Shown here: piece by piece, positions 24,497 to 31,864 of the stretch
How positions within the stretch are numbered: the stretch's first letter is position 1
Layout of the letters: every line of letters starts with the position of its first letter
NCBI RefSeq assembly: GCF_019399235.1
Contig: NZ_JAELVH010000064.1
Span: forward strand, 1 to 34,386
Direction: 5' to 3'
From: Streptomyces poriferorum
GTDB taxonomy: Bacteria; Actinomycetota; Actinomycetes; Streptomycetales; Streptomycetaceae
DNA length: 34,386 bases
The notes under the pieces: model-generated
Told to the model about the DNA's origin: nothing
Seen by the model: only the letters and a program-made list of their open reading frames with translations
Database searches by the model: none
Translations under genes and position numbers: made by a program

Positions 24497-25926
24497 CCGC
24501 GACGGTGCGGGCCACCTGGGTCCAGCCCGAGGACCTGGTCGGGCACGAGTTGCGGCAGGCGGCCGAGGACGGGCGGGACGTCCGGGACATCGAACGCCGG
24601 TGGTACGAGGCAGGCGGCTCGCCGGCCCCGGACCGTGCGGGCGCCTCGACGCCCCCCGCCCCGCCCGGGCTGCGCGCGGTCGCCGCACACCTGCTGGACG
24701 AACTGGCCCTGCTGGATTCGCCGCTGGCCGACGACGAACCGACCGCCCTCGACGCGATCCGGGCCGCCTGCCCGCAGTGGCCGCACCCGCGCACGGAACC
24801 GGGCACCGTGGACCGCGAGCAACCGCACCCGCGCACGGAACCGGGCGCCGTGGACCGCGAGCGGCTGCACGCGGCCTGGCTGGGCCGCGCGGCCGGCTGT
24901 CTGCTGGGCAAGCCGGTCGAGAAGCTGCCGCTGGAGGGCATCCGCGCCCTGGCCCGGGCCACCGGCAACTGGCCGCTGAGCAACTGGTTCACCGCCCGCG
25001 GCCTGCCCCCGGCGCTGGCCGCCACCTACCCCTGGAACCGCCGCTCGGCACCCACCTCGCTGGCCGAGAACATCGACGGGATGCCCGAGGACGACGACCT
25101 CAACTACCCGCTGCTCACCGTGCTGTTGCTCCAGCGGTACGGCAGGTCGTTCAGCACCGCCGATCTCGCCAGGCTCTGGCTGGAGGAGCTCCCGGCGGGC
25201 CGGACGTTCACCGCCGAGCGGGTCGCGTACCGCAATCTGCTCGACGGCCTCGAACCGCCGGACACCGCCCGTCACCGCAATCCGTTCCGGGAGTGGATCG
25301 GGGCGCAGATCCGTGCCGACGTCCACGGCTGGACCCATCCCGGTGATCCCGGCGCGGCGGCGGAACAGGCTCATCGCGACGCGGTCCTGACCCACACCGG
25401 GAACGGGGTGTACGGCGCGATGTTCACTGCGGCGGCGCTCGCGGAGGCGGCCGGGGGCGAGGCCGATGTGCACGGGTGTCTCGCCGCCGGTCTGCGCGTG
25501 GTGCCCCCGGGATCGCGGTTCGCGCAGGCCGTGCGGGACGGTATCGCCACCGCTCGCGAGGAGGACCGTTTCGATACGGTCGTCGACCGGCTCCACATGG
25601 CGTACGGCAGGTATCACTGGGTACATGTGCTGCCCAACGCGGCTCTGCTCGCCGCCGCCCTCACCCACGCCGACGGCGACTTCACGGGCTCGATCTGCCG
25701 TGCGGTGTCCGGCGGCTGGGACACCGACTCCAACGGGGCGACCGCCGGTTCCCTCGCGGGCCTGCTGGCCGGACGGCCGGACGCGCTGCCCGACCGGTGG
25801 ACCACCCCGCTGAAGAACCGGCTCGCCACGTCCGTCCCCGGTTTCGACTCGGTCGGCTTCGACACCCTCGCCGACCTGACCCACCGGCTCACCCGGCTCA
25901 CCCACGAGGAGGCACTCCGCCCATGA
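24493..25926 (+). CDS. ADP-ribosylglycohydrolase family protein, paralogue 4
   Basis: A 477-residue, divergent member. An N-terminal helical region (about 1-95), including VQPEDLVGHELRQAAEDGRDV, precedes the glycohydrolase domain, which starts near LHAAWLGRAAGCLLGKPVEK (125-144). The first metal motif reads PEDDDLNY (198-205) in place of TDDT; the C-terminal motif GGWDTDSNG (407-415) keeps Asp410 and Asp412. Family members of this longer type exist, so the change is a subfamily feature, not decay. A 42-bp tandem duplication lies between the two regions. The GTG start overlaps the previous stop, and the stop overlaps the ribokinase ATG. Substrate unknown. Confidence 0.88.
   Translation: MTATVRATWVQPEDLVGHELRQAAEDGRDVRDIERRWYEAGGSPAPDRAGASTPPAPPGLRAVAAHLLDELALLDSPLADDEPTALDAIRAACPQWPHPRTEPGTVDREQPHPRTEPGAVDRERLHAAWLGRAAGCLLGKPVEKLPLEGIRALARATGNWPLSNWFTARGLPPALAATYPWNRRSAPTSLAENIDGMPEDDDLNYPLLTVLLLQRYGRSFSTADLARLWLEELPAGRTFTAERVAYRNLLDGLEPPDTARHRNPFREWIGAQIRADVHGWTHPGDPGAAAEQAHRDAVLTHTGNGVYGAMFTAAALAEAAGGEADVHGCLAAGLRVVPPGSRFAQAVRDGIATAREEDRFDTVVDRLHMAYGRYHWVHVLPNAALLAAALTHADGDFTGSICRAVSGGWDTDSNGATAGSLAGLLAGRPDALPDRWTTPLKNRLATSVPGFDSVGFDTLADLTHRLTRLTHEEALRP
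24781..24864 (+). repeat. 42-bp tandem duplication in paralogue 4
   Basis: Two 42-bp copies (24781-24822 and 24823-24864) differ at only a few bases and encode PHPRTEPGTVDREQ and PHPRTEPGAVDRER. The duplication is in frame and lies in the linker before the glycohydrolase domain. Confidence 0.9.
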
Positions 25927-26807
25927 CCAAAGTCGCGGTGCTCGGCAGCACCAATATGGATCTTGTGGCCTACGTCGACCGGGCTCCGGAACGCGGGGAG
26001 ACCGTCACCGGGCGGGAGTTCCGCACCATCCCCGGCGGCAAGGGCGCCAACCAGGCCGTCGCCGCCGCACGCGCGGGCGGCGACGTGATGATGATCGGCG
26101 CGGTGGGCGACGACGAGTACGGCGTCCGGATGCGGGAGAACCTGGAACACTCGGGCGTCGACACCGATCTCCTGCACACGGCGGAAGGACCCAGCGGCAC
26201 CGCGCACATCGTGGTGGACGGCAAGGGCTCCAACGCGATCGTCGTGATCCCCGGCGCCAACGGCACCGTCACCGCGATCGGCCCGGGCGAGATCGCCGCC
26301 ATCGCCGAGGCCGATCTGCTGCTGCTCCAGCTGGAACTGCCGCTATCCGCCGTGCTCGAAGGAGCCCGCGCCGGTCACGCCCAGGGGGTGCGGACGATCC
26401 TCACCCCGTCCCCCGTACAGCAGCTGCCCGCCGAACTCCTCGACTGCGTCGACCTGCTGATCGCCAATGAGTACGAGGCGGCCGAACTGTCGGGGCACGC
26501 CGAACCGCACGCCGCGGCCGAGGTCCTGCTCAGTCAGGTGCCCGCGCTCGTCATCACGCTCGGATCGAAGGGCTGCCTGTACGCGGCACGGGGCAGCCAG
26601 ACCATCCACTTCCCCGCCCCCGAGGTCGCCGCCCTCGACACCACCGGCGCCGGGGACACGTTCGTCGGTACGCTCGCCGTGGCGCTCGGCGAGGGACGGC
26701 CGGTGCCGCAGGCCATCGCCTGGGCCTCGGCGGCCGCCGCGCTCTGCGTCCAGAAACCGGGCGCCTCGCTCTCCATGCCGTACCGCAGCGAAATCGACGC
26801 CGCATGA
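25923..26807 (+). CDS. rbsK: ribokinase-family (PfkB) sugar kinase
   Basis: A 294-residue kinase that most resembles ribokinase, phosphorylating ribose at O5 with ATP. It has both PfkB signatures: GGKGANQA (38-45) in the sugar-binding half and DTTGAGDTFVG (239-249), with Asp245 as the catalytic base. The beginning VLGSTNMDLVAYVDR and the IVVIPGANG block are typical of RbsK. The ATG overlaps the stop of paralogue 4, and GAGGAGG lies upstream. It is placed directly after four glycohydrolases that could release ribose or a ribosyl compound, so it may act on their product. No ribose transporter or rbsD is nearby, which supports an internal source of ribose. Other PfkB substrates remain possible. 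Confidence 0.88.
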   Translation: MTKVAVLGSTNMDLVAYVDRAPERGETVTGREFRTIPGGKGANQAVAAARAGGDVMMIGAVGDDEYGVRMRENLEHSGVDTDLLHTAEGPSGTAHIVVDGKGSNAIVVIPGANGTVTAIGPGEIAAIAEADLLLLQLELPLSAVLEGARAGHAQGVRTILTPSPVQQLPAELLDCVDLLIANEYEAAELSGHAEPHAAAEVLLSQVPALVITLGSKGCLYAARGSQTIHFPAPEVAALDTTGAGDTFVGTLAVALGEGRPVPQAIAWASAAAALCVQKPGASLSMPYRSEIDAA

Positions 26808-28003
26808 GCGCGCCGGGAGCAGCGCCCCTGACGGGGCTGCGCGTCATCGATCTCGCCACGCTGTTCGCGGGCCCCCTGTGCGCCACGATGCTGGGCGACT
26901 TCGGCGCCGATGTGATCAAGGTCGAGCATCCGAGCAAGCCCGACCCGTCCCGGGGGCACGGCCCCACGAAGGACGGGGTCGGTCTGTGGTGGAAGCTGCT
27001 CGGCCGCAACAAGCGCAACCTCACCCTCGACCTGGCCTGCCCGGGCGGCCGCGATCTGTTGCTGCGGCTCGCCGCCGACACCGACGTGATCATCGAGAAC
27101 TTCCGGCCGGGCACGCTGGAGCGGTGGGGGCTCGGGCCGGCCGAGCTGCACGCCGTCAACCCGCGCCTCGTGCTGGTCCGGGTCACGGGCTTCGGCCAGT
27201 TCGGCCCGTACGCGCACCGGCCCGGCTTCGGCACGCTCGCGGAGGCGATGAGCGGATTCGCGGCGATCACCGGCGAGCCTGACGGCCCTCCGACGCTGCC
27301 GCCCTTCGGTCTCGCCGACTCGATCGCGGCGCTCGCCACGTCGTTCGCCGTGATGGCGGCGCTGGCCGGCCGGGACCGTACGGGCGAGGGCCAGGTCGTC
27401 GACATGGCGATCATCGAGCCGATCCTGACGGTGCTCGGCCCGCAGCCTCTCTGGTACGACCAGCTGGGTTACGTCCAGCCGCGCACCGGCAACCGTTCGC
27501 GCAACAACGCCCCGCGCAACACCTACCGCACCTCGGACGGGCAGTGGGTGGCCGTCTCCACCTCGGCGCAGTCCGTCGCGGAGCGGGTGATGCGTCTGGT
27601 GGGCCGGGAGGAGCTGACCGAGGAGCCGTGGTTCACCTCGGGCACCACCAGGGCCGAGCACAGCGACGAACTCGACGAGGCGGTCGGCCACTGGATCGGG
27701 CGGCGCACACGGGACGAGGCGATCTCGGCGTTCGAGAAGGCGGAGGCGGCCATCGCGCCCATCCACGACATCCGTGACGTGATGGAGGATCCGCAGTACC
27801 GGGCCCTGGACTCCATCACGGAGGTCGACGACCCGGAGCTGGGCCCGCTGCGGATGCAGAACGTCCTCTTCCGGCTCTCCGGCACCCCCGGGGGCATCCG
27901 CTGGGCGGGGCGGCCGCACGGCGCCGACACGGAGGAGATCCTCAACGGGCTCGGCCTCAGCGGCGAGGAGATTGCGGCACTGCGGTCGGAGCGTGTCCTG
28001 TGA
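26804..28003 (+). CDS. CaiB/BaiF (class III) CoA-transferase
   Basis: A 399-residue class III CoA-transferase, which moves CoA between carboxylic acids. Family blocks are GLRVIDLATLFAGPLCATMLGDFGADVIKVE-like at the N-terminus (11-41), ENFRPGTLERWGL (98-110), the catalytic Asp172 in FGLADS, and DMAIIEP. The length is standard for the family. The start overlaps the ribokinase stop (ATGA) and the stop overlaps the next GTG, so it belongs to the operon. With the following CitE-like lyase it forms a common activation-and-cleavage pair for hydroxylated or branched dicarboxylic acids, as with succinyl-CoA:citramalate or itaconate transferases. The acid is not identifiable here. Cytoplasmic. Confidence 0.92.
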   Translation: MSAPGAAPLTGLRVIDLATLFAGPLCATMLGDFGADVIKVEHPSKPDPSRGHGPTKDGVGLWWKLLGRNKRNLTLDLACPGGRDLLLRLAADTDVIIENFRPGTLERWGLGPAELHAVNPRLVLVRVTGFGQFGPYAHRPGFGTLAEAMSGFAAITGEPDGPPTLPPFGLADSIAALATSFAVMAALAGRDRTGEGQVVDMAIIEPILTVLGPQPLWYDQLGYVQPRTGNRSRNNAPRNTYRTSDGQWVAVSTSAQSVAERVMRLVGREELTEEPWFTSGTTRAEHSDELDEAVGHWIGRRTRDEAISAFEKAEAAIAPIHDIRDVMEDPQYRALDSITEVDDPELGPLRMQNVLFRLSGTPGGIRWAGRPHGADTEEILNGLGLSGEEIAALRSERVL

Positions 28004-28812
28004 CCGCCGAGACCCCGCTGACGTGGCTGTACGTCCCCGGCGACCGGCCGGATGTGGTGCGCAAGGCGCGGGACTCCGGGGCGGACATGGTCATCGTCGA
28101 CCTGGAGGACGCGGTCCCCGCCGACCGCAAGGAGTACGCACGGTCCGCCGCCGTCGAGCTGCTCTCCGATCCGGCCTCCCCCACCCAGGCGCCGGTCCAC
28201 GTCCGGGTCAACGACGAGACGGACGTGCTGGCCCTCGCGGGGCTGGCGGGCCTCGCCGGACTGCGGCTGCCGAAGATCACGCATGCCGCGTCCGTCCACC
28301 ACATCGCGGCGCTGGCCCCGGGGGTCGCGCTCTGCCCGCTGCTGGAGTCGGCGCTCGGTATCGAGCACGCGTACTCGGTGGCCGGCGCCCATCCGCAGGT
28401 GCGTTCCATCGCCCTCGGGGAGGCAGATCTCCGGGCGGATCTGGGGGTGCGCGAGGATGCGGGGCTCGACTGGTCGCGCAGCCGGGTGGTGGTCGCGGCC
28501 AGGGCGGCCGGGCTGGCCCCGCCCACCCAGTCGGTGTTCCCGGACGTCCGGGACCTGGACGGGCTGTGGAGGTCCTGCGCCCATGGGCGGGCGCTCGGGT
28601 TCCTCGGCCGGGCGGCGATCCACCCCCGGCAGCTCCCGGTGATCGAGCGGGCGTTCCGGCCGACACAGCAAGAGGTCGAGGCGGCTCAGGAGATCGTCGA
28701 GGCGGCCCGGGTCGAGGCGGGTGCGCAGGCCCTGCCGGACGGCCGCTTCGTCGACGCGGCGGTAGTGGCCCAGGCCCACCGCACGCTGGCCCTGGCGGGA
28801 CGGGTGCGGTGA
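28000..28812 (+). CDS. CitE/HpcH-type acyl-CoA lyase
   Basis: A 270-residue TIM-barrel protein of the HpcH/HpaI aldolase family, closest to citrate lyase beta-like (CitE) proteins. Markers are LYVPGDRPD (10-18), the metal-site block VDLEDAVP (about 33-40), LLESALGIEHA, LGEADLRADLG and GRAAIHPRQL. Stand-alone CitE proteins usually cleave malyl-, citramalyl- or similar CoA thioesters to acetyl-CoA (or propionyl-CoA) and a 2-oxoacid, or hydrolyse them. The GTG overlaps the CoA-transferase stop, and it closes the seven-gene operon. Repeats and hairpins follow the stop. No citrate lyase alpha or gamma subunit is present, so true citrate lyase is unlikely. Confidence 0.9.
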   Translation: MTAETPLTWLYVPGDRPDVVRKARDSGADMVIVDLEDAVPADRKEYARSAAVELLSDPASPTQAPVHVRVNDETDVLALAGLAGLAGLRLPKITHAASVHHIAALAPGVALCPLLESALGIEHAYSVAGAHPQVRSIALGEADLRADLGVREDAGLDWSRSRVVVAARAAGLAPPTQSVFPDVRDLDGLWRSCAHGRALGFLGRAAIHPRQLPVIERAFRPTQQEVEAAQEIVEAARVEAGAQALPDGRFVDAAVVAQAHRTLALAGRVR

Positions 28813-28866
28813 GCGGTTCGCGGTGCCGGGCAACCGGTGAGCGGGCGGTGCCCCGCTGACCCCCTC

Positions 28867-28939
28867 GTCCTCAATCGCCGGACGGGCTTGGGTTGCCGCC
28901 CTGCCGGGCCGGGGCCAAGCCCGTCCGGCGATTGAGGAC
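28867..28939. repeat. perfect 23-bp inverted repeat after the glycohydrolase operon
   Basis: The arms 28867-28889 and 28917-28939 are exact inverted copies, with core CCCGTCCGGCGATTGAGGAC, separated by 27 bp. They can form a very stable hairpin and terminate the operon. The same 23 bases occur again at 28978-29000. Confidence 0.85.
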
Positions 28940-28977
28940 ACCACGACGGGCAGAGATCCCGTGCAGGCGGCAAAAAC

Positions 28978-29000
28978 AAGCCCGTCCGGCGATTGAGGAC
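28978..29000. repeat. third copy of the 23-bp repeat
   Basis: An exact direct copy of the arm at 28917-28939, 38 bp downstream of it. A variant with GTTTGAGG in place of GATTGAGG forms the hairpin at 5978-6059, so the unit is dispersed. Confidence 0.85.
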
Positions 29001-29031
29001 ACCCTGCCGCCGGCACGGACGGCACGGACAT

Positions 29032-29068
29032 GACGAGGGGCCGCCGAATCGTTCGGCGGCCCCTCGTC
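29032..29068 (-). terminator. terminator of lgt
   Basis: Two perfect 17-bp arms (29032-29048 and 29052-29068) enclose a 3-base loop TCG, 21 bases past the lgt stop codon. On the opposite strand it could also back up termination of the glycohydrolase operon. Confidence 0.8.
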
Positions 29069-29089
29069 CTCGTCTGTGCGGCGTCGGCG

Positions 29090-30049
29090 TCAGCCCTTGG
29101 CCGTCTCCGCCTCACCGTTCGTCTTCGGCGCGTCCTCTTCGGCATCGGCGTCGGCATCGACCGGCTTCGCTTCGGCGGACTCCGTGTCCTCGGCGGCTCC
29201 GCCGTCCTCGGCCTCGGGCGCCTCCGGCGTCTCCGACACCCCCGGCTCGACGATCTCCTCGCGCCCCGGCCGTACCTTCGCCGAGATCACGATGTACACG
29301 ACCGCCAGCACGAACACGATCAGCGCGGTCCACACGTTCAGCCGCAGGCCCAGGATGTGGTGGGCCTCGTCGACACGCATGTACTCGATCCAGGCGCGGC
29401 CCGCGCAGTACGCCGCTACGTACAGCGCGAACGCCCGTCCGTGCCCGAGCTTGAAGCGGCGGTCCGCCCAGATCACCAGGAGCGCCACGCCGATGCACCA
29501 GAGCGACTCGTAAAGGAAGGTCGGGTGGTAGGTGCCGGCCACCCGGTTGGGGCCCTCGCTGATCTTCAGCGCCCACGGGACGTCGGTCGCCCTGCCGTAC
29601 AGCTCCTGGTTGAACCAGTTGCCCCAGCGGCCGCAGGCCTGGGCCAGGGCGATGCCGGGGGCGAGCGCGTCGGCCCAGGCGGGCAGCGGGATCCCGCGGC
29701 GGCGGCAGCCGATCCAGGCACCGACCGCGCCGAGCGCGATCGCACCCCAGATACCGAGGCCGCCCTGCCAGATCTTGAAGGCGTCGACCCAGTTCTCACC
29801 GTCGCTGAAGTACAGCTGGTAGTCGGTGATGACGTGGTAGAGCCTGCCGCCGACCAGGCCGAAGGGCACGGCCCAGACGGCGATGTCGGCGACCGTGCCG
29901 GCTCTGCCGCCTCGGGCGACCCAGCGCTTGTTGCCGAACCAGACGGCGACGAAGACACCGATGATGATGCAGAACGCGTAGCCGCGGAGCGGGATCGGTC
30001 CGAGATCGATCACGCCGGTCGACGGGCTGGGGATGTAGGCAAGATTCAT
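29090..30049 (-). CDS. lgt: prolipoprotein diacylglyceryl transferase
   Basis: A 319-residue membrane enzyme that moves a diacylglyceryl group from phosphatidylglycerol to the lipobox cysteine of prolipoproteins, the first step in lipoprotein maturation. The Lgt signature GRWGNWFNQELYG is at 140-152, preceded by LAQACG. Other markers are LRGYAFCIIIG (21-31), VGGRLYHVITD (66-76), YHPTFLYES (174-182) and GRAWIEYMR (217-225). About seven hydrophobic segments are seen. Residues 262-319 form an acidic, Ala/Glu/Pro-rich cytoplasmic tail, which I recall as usual in streptomycetes but absent from E. coli Lgt. The ATG at 30049 lies 98 bp after the DsbA-like gene on the same strand. A strong hairpin follows. 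Confidence 0.97.
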   Translation of the reverse strand: MNLAYIPSPSTGVIDLGPIPLRGYAFCIIIGVFVAVWFGNKRWVARGGRAGTVADIAVWAVPFGLVGGRLYHVITDYQLYFSDGENWVDAFKIWQGGLGIWGAIALGAVGAWIGCRRRGIPLPAWADALAPGIALAQACGRWGNWFNQELYGRATDVPWALKISEGPNRVAGTYHPTFLYESLWCIGVALLVIWADRRFKLGHGRAFALYVAAYCAGRAWIEYMRVDEAHHILGLRLNVWTALIVFVLAVVYIVISAKVRPGREEIVEPGVSETPEAPEAEDGGAAEDTESAEAKPVDADADAEEDAPKTNGEAETAKG

Positions 30050-30071
30050 GGCACGGTCGACGCTACCCTGC

Positions 30072-30098
30072 CGGGCGGGACGTACGGCAACCCGCCCG
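30072..30098. repeat. short inverted repeat before lgt
   Basis: CGGGCGGG (30072-30079) and CCCGCCCG (30091-30098) are exact inverted copies with an 11-base loop. It lies in the 98-bp gap between the DsbA-like gene and lgt. It may reduce read-through or shape the lgt leader. Confidence 0.5.
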
Positions 30099-30147
30099 AC
30101 AACGTCTGGGTAACGAGCCGGTCATCGATTCCCCGGGCGGCCCCCTC

Positions 30148-30975
30148 TCAGGACCCCGAGGGGGCGGGTGTGGCGGTCCCCGGCTTCTTGCCCTTGTTGG
30201 CCTCGGCGACCCACTTCTTCAGGTTGGCCACGGTGATCGGCTCGTCCCCCTTCTTGGGGAAGATCGACTCGCCGTTGAGCAGCGCCGTCGGCGTGCCCTG
30301 GAATCCGCCGTTCTCGAACGCGGTGTTGGACTTCTCCACCCAGGCGTCGTGCGCACCGTCGTCCACACAGCTGCGGAACGCGGGCGTGTCGAGGCCCTCG
30401 ACCTTCTTGGACAGCTCGATCAGCTTGCTGTTGTCGCCGAAGGCGTCGTCGGACTCCGGCGGCTGGTTGCTGTACAGGACGTCGTGGTAGGCCGGGAACT
30501 TGCCGACGTCCTGGGCGCAGGCTGCCGCGTTGGCCGCCTTGAGGGAGCCGCTGCCGCCGAGATTGCCGTCGATCAGGGTGGCGAAGTGGTACTCGACCTT
30601 GAGCTGCCCGCTCTGCTCCATCTGGTGGATCGTGTCCCGGAACGCGTTCTCGAACTGGGCGCAGACGGGGCAGCGGAAGTCCTCCCAGACCGTGAGCGTG
30701 GACGGGGCGTCGTCCGCTCCCACCGGAATGGTCAGGCTGTCCTTGCCCGTGGCACCGGACGGCGCCACGGCGGGACCCGACGCCTTGTCCTTGTCGCCCT
30801 TGCCGCCGGTGTTCGCCGCGATCACGCCGACGACGGCGGCCAGCCCCAGGATTCCCACCACGGCGGCGGAGACGATCAGCGTGCGGCGGCGGCGCTCACG
30901 CGCCCTCACCTGCTCGCGCTGCTGGATCAGCCGGTCTCGCGCGGCCCGTTTTCCCTCTTGGTTCTTCTCGCTCAC
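30148..30975 (-). CDS. membrane-anchored DsbA/thioredoxin-fold protein
   Basis: A 275-residue protein with a basic cytoplasmic N-terminus (1-31), one membrane helix (about 32-54), a linker rich in Gly/Lys/Ala, and an extracytoplasmic thioredoxin-fold domain of the DsbA/DsbG type (about 80-260). The redox site is CPVC (102-105) in WEDFRCPVCAQFE, and the cis-Pro is in GGFQGTPTALLNG. Two further Cys (AACAQ and RSCVDD) may pair. It probably catalyses disulfide formation or isomerisation in exported proteins. I chose the GTG at 30975; the frame upstream to 31068 crosses the trp terminator and is not believable. It may share a transcript with lgt, linking two envelope-protein maturation steps. Confidence 0.88.
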   Translation of the reverse strand: MSEKNQEGKRAARDRLIQQREQVRARERRRRTLIVSAAVVGILGLAAVVGVIAANTGGKGDKDKASGPAVAPSGATGKDSLTIPVGADDAPSTLTVWEDFRCPVCAQFENAFRDTIHQMEQSGQLKVEYHFATLIDGNLGGSGSLKAANAAACAQDVGKFPAYHDVLYSNQPPESDDAFGDNSKLIELSKKVEGLDTPAFRSCVDDGAHDAWVEKSNTAFENGGFQGTPTALLNGESIFPKKGDEPITVANLKKWVAEANKGKKPGTATPAPSGS

Positions 30976-30989
30976 ACCCGCAGCAACGA

Positions 30990-31019
30990 ACCGGGGAGGC
31001 ACTCGCGTGCCTCCCCGGT
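30990..31019 (-). terminator. terminator of the trp operon
   Basis: Perfect 13-bp arms ACCGGGGAGGCAC (30990-31002) and 31007-31019 enclose the 4-base loop TCGC. It begins 32 bases after the trpA stop codon and just before the next start codon, so the DsbA-like gene probably has its own promoter downstream of it or depends on read-through. Confidence 0.8.
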
Positions 31020-31051
31020 CCCAGGTCCACCCATTCGGGTGAGGAAGGGTG

Positions 31052-31864
31052 TCAGCGCTTTCGAACACCCTCGGCCAGATCGGCCGCCAGTGAGCGGACG
31101 GCCGCGAGGCCCGCCGCCTCGTCCGGCGCGTCGAGCATCCGCTTGACGAAGGCGGAGCCGACGATGACGCCGTCGGCGAAGCCCGCGACCTCGGCAGCCT
31201 GGTCGGCGTTGGAGACGCCCAGGCCGACGCAGACCGGGATGTCGGTGGTGGCGCGGGTGCGCCGCACCAGGTCCTGGGCCTGTTCGCCGACCGAGACGCG
31301 GGTACCGGTGACCCCCATCAGCGAGGCGGCGTACACGAAGCCGGAGCCGGCCGCCGTGATGGTGGCGAGCCGCTCGTCCTTGCTGCTGGGCGCGACGACG
31401 AAGACGGTCGCCAGACCGTGCTTGTCGGCGTGCTCACGCCACAGGGCGGACTCCTGGACCGGCAGGTCGGGCAGGATGCACCCGGCGCCGCCGGCCTCGG
31501 CGAGTTCTGCGGTGAAGCGCTCGACGCCGTACCGGTCGATCGGGTTCCAGTACGTCATGACGAGGATCGGGATGCCGGTCGCCTCGTGGGCCTCGCGGAC
31601 CGTACGCATCACGTCGGCGATCCGCACCCCGCCGCGCAGCGCGATGTCGTCGGCCGTCTGGATGACGGGGCCGTCGAGCACGGGGTCGCTGTGGGGCAGC
31701 CCCACCTCGACGACGTCGGCGCCGCCCGCGGCCACGGCCTTGACGGCCTCGATGGCGCCGTCCACGGTCGGGAAGCCTGCGGGCAGGTACGCGATCAGCG
31801 CGGCCCGGTTCTCGGCCTTCGCGGCGGCGAGCGTGGTGTTCAGCAGTTCGATGTTGCCGCTCAC
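31052..31864 (-). CDS. trpA: tryptophan synthase alpha chain
   Basis: A 270-residue TIM barrel that cleaves indole-3-glycerol phosphate to indole and glyceraldehyde 3-phosphate and channels indole to TrpB. The catalytic residues are Glu53 in [11 protein letters not shown] and Asp64 in SDPVLDGP, equivalent to E. coli Glu49 and Asp60. MTYWNPI, the loop [11 protein letters not shown], and the phosphate-binding [10 protein letters not shown] and GVIVGSAFV blocks are present. The GTG start overlaps the trpB stop as GTGA, giving translational coupling. The length matches the family. It is the last trp gene before the hairpin at 30990-31019. Confidence 0.98.
   Translation of the reverse strand: MSGNIELLNTTLAAAKAENRAALIAYLPAGFPTVDGAIEAVKAVAAGGADVVEVGLPHSDPVLDGPVIQTADDIALRGGVRIADVMRTVREAHEATGIPILVMTYWNPIDRYGVERFTAELAEAGGAGCILPDLPVQESALWREHADKHGLATVFVVAPSSKDERLATITAAGSGFVYAASLMGVTGTRVSVGEQAQDLVRRTRATTDIPVCVGLGVSNADQAAEVAGFADGVIVGSAFVKRMLDAPDEAAGLAAVRSLAADLAEGVRKR

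Noticed and set aside
20795..25926. Toxin/antitoxin or phage-defence role for the ADP-ribosylglycohydrolase cluster (DarT/DarG-like)
   Set aside because: No ADP-ribosyltransferase, macrodomain or other defence gene is present. The neighbours are metabolic enzymes, so a metabolic operon is the better reading.
28813..29031. Possible CRISPR-like array of 23-bp repeats
   Set aside because: Only three copies exist, one is inverted, spacing is irregular (27 and 38 bp), and no cas genes are near. It fits dispersed intergenic repeats.
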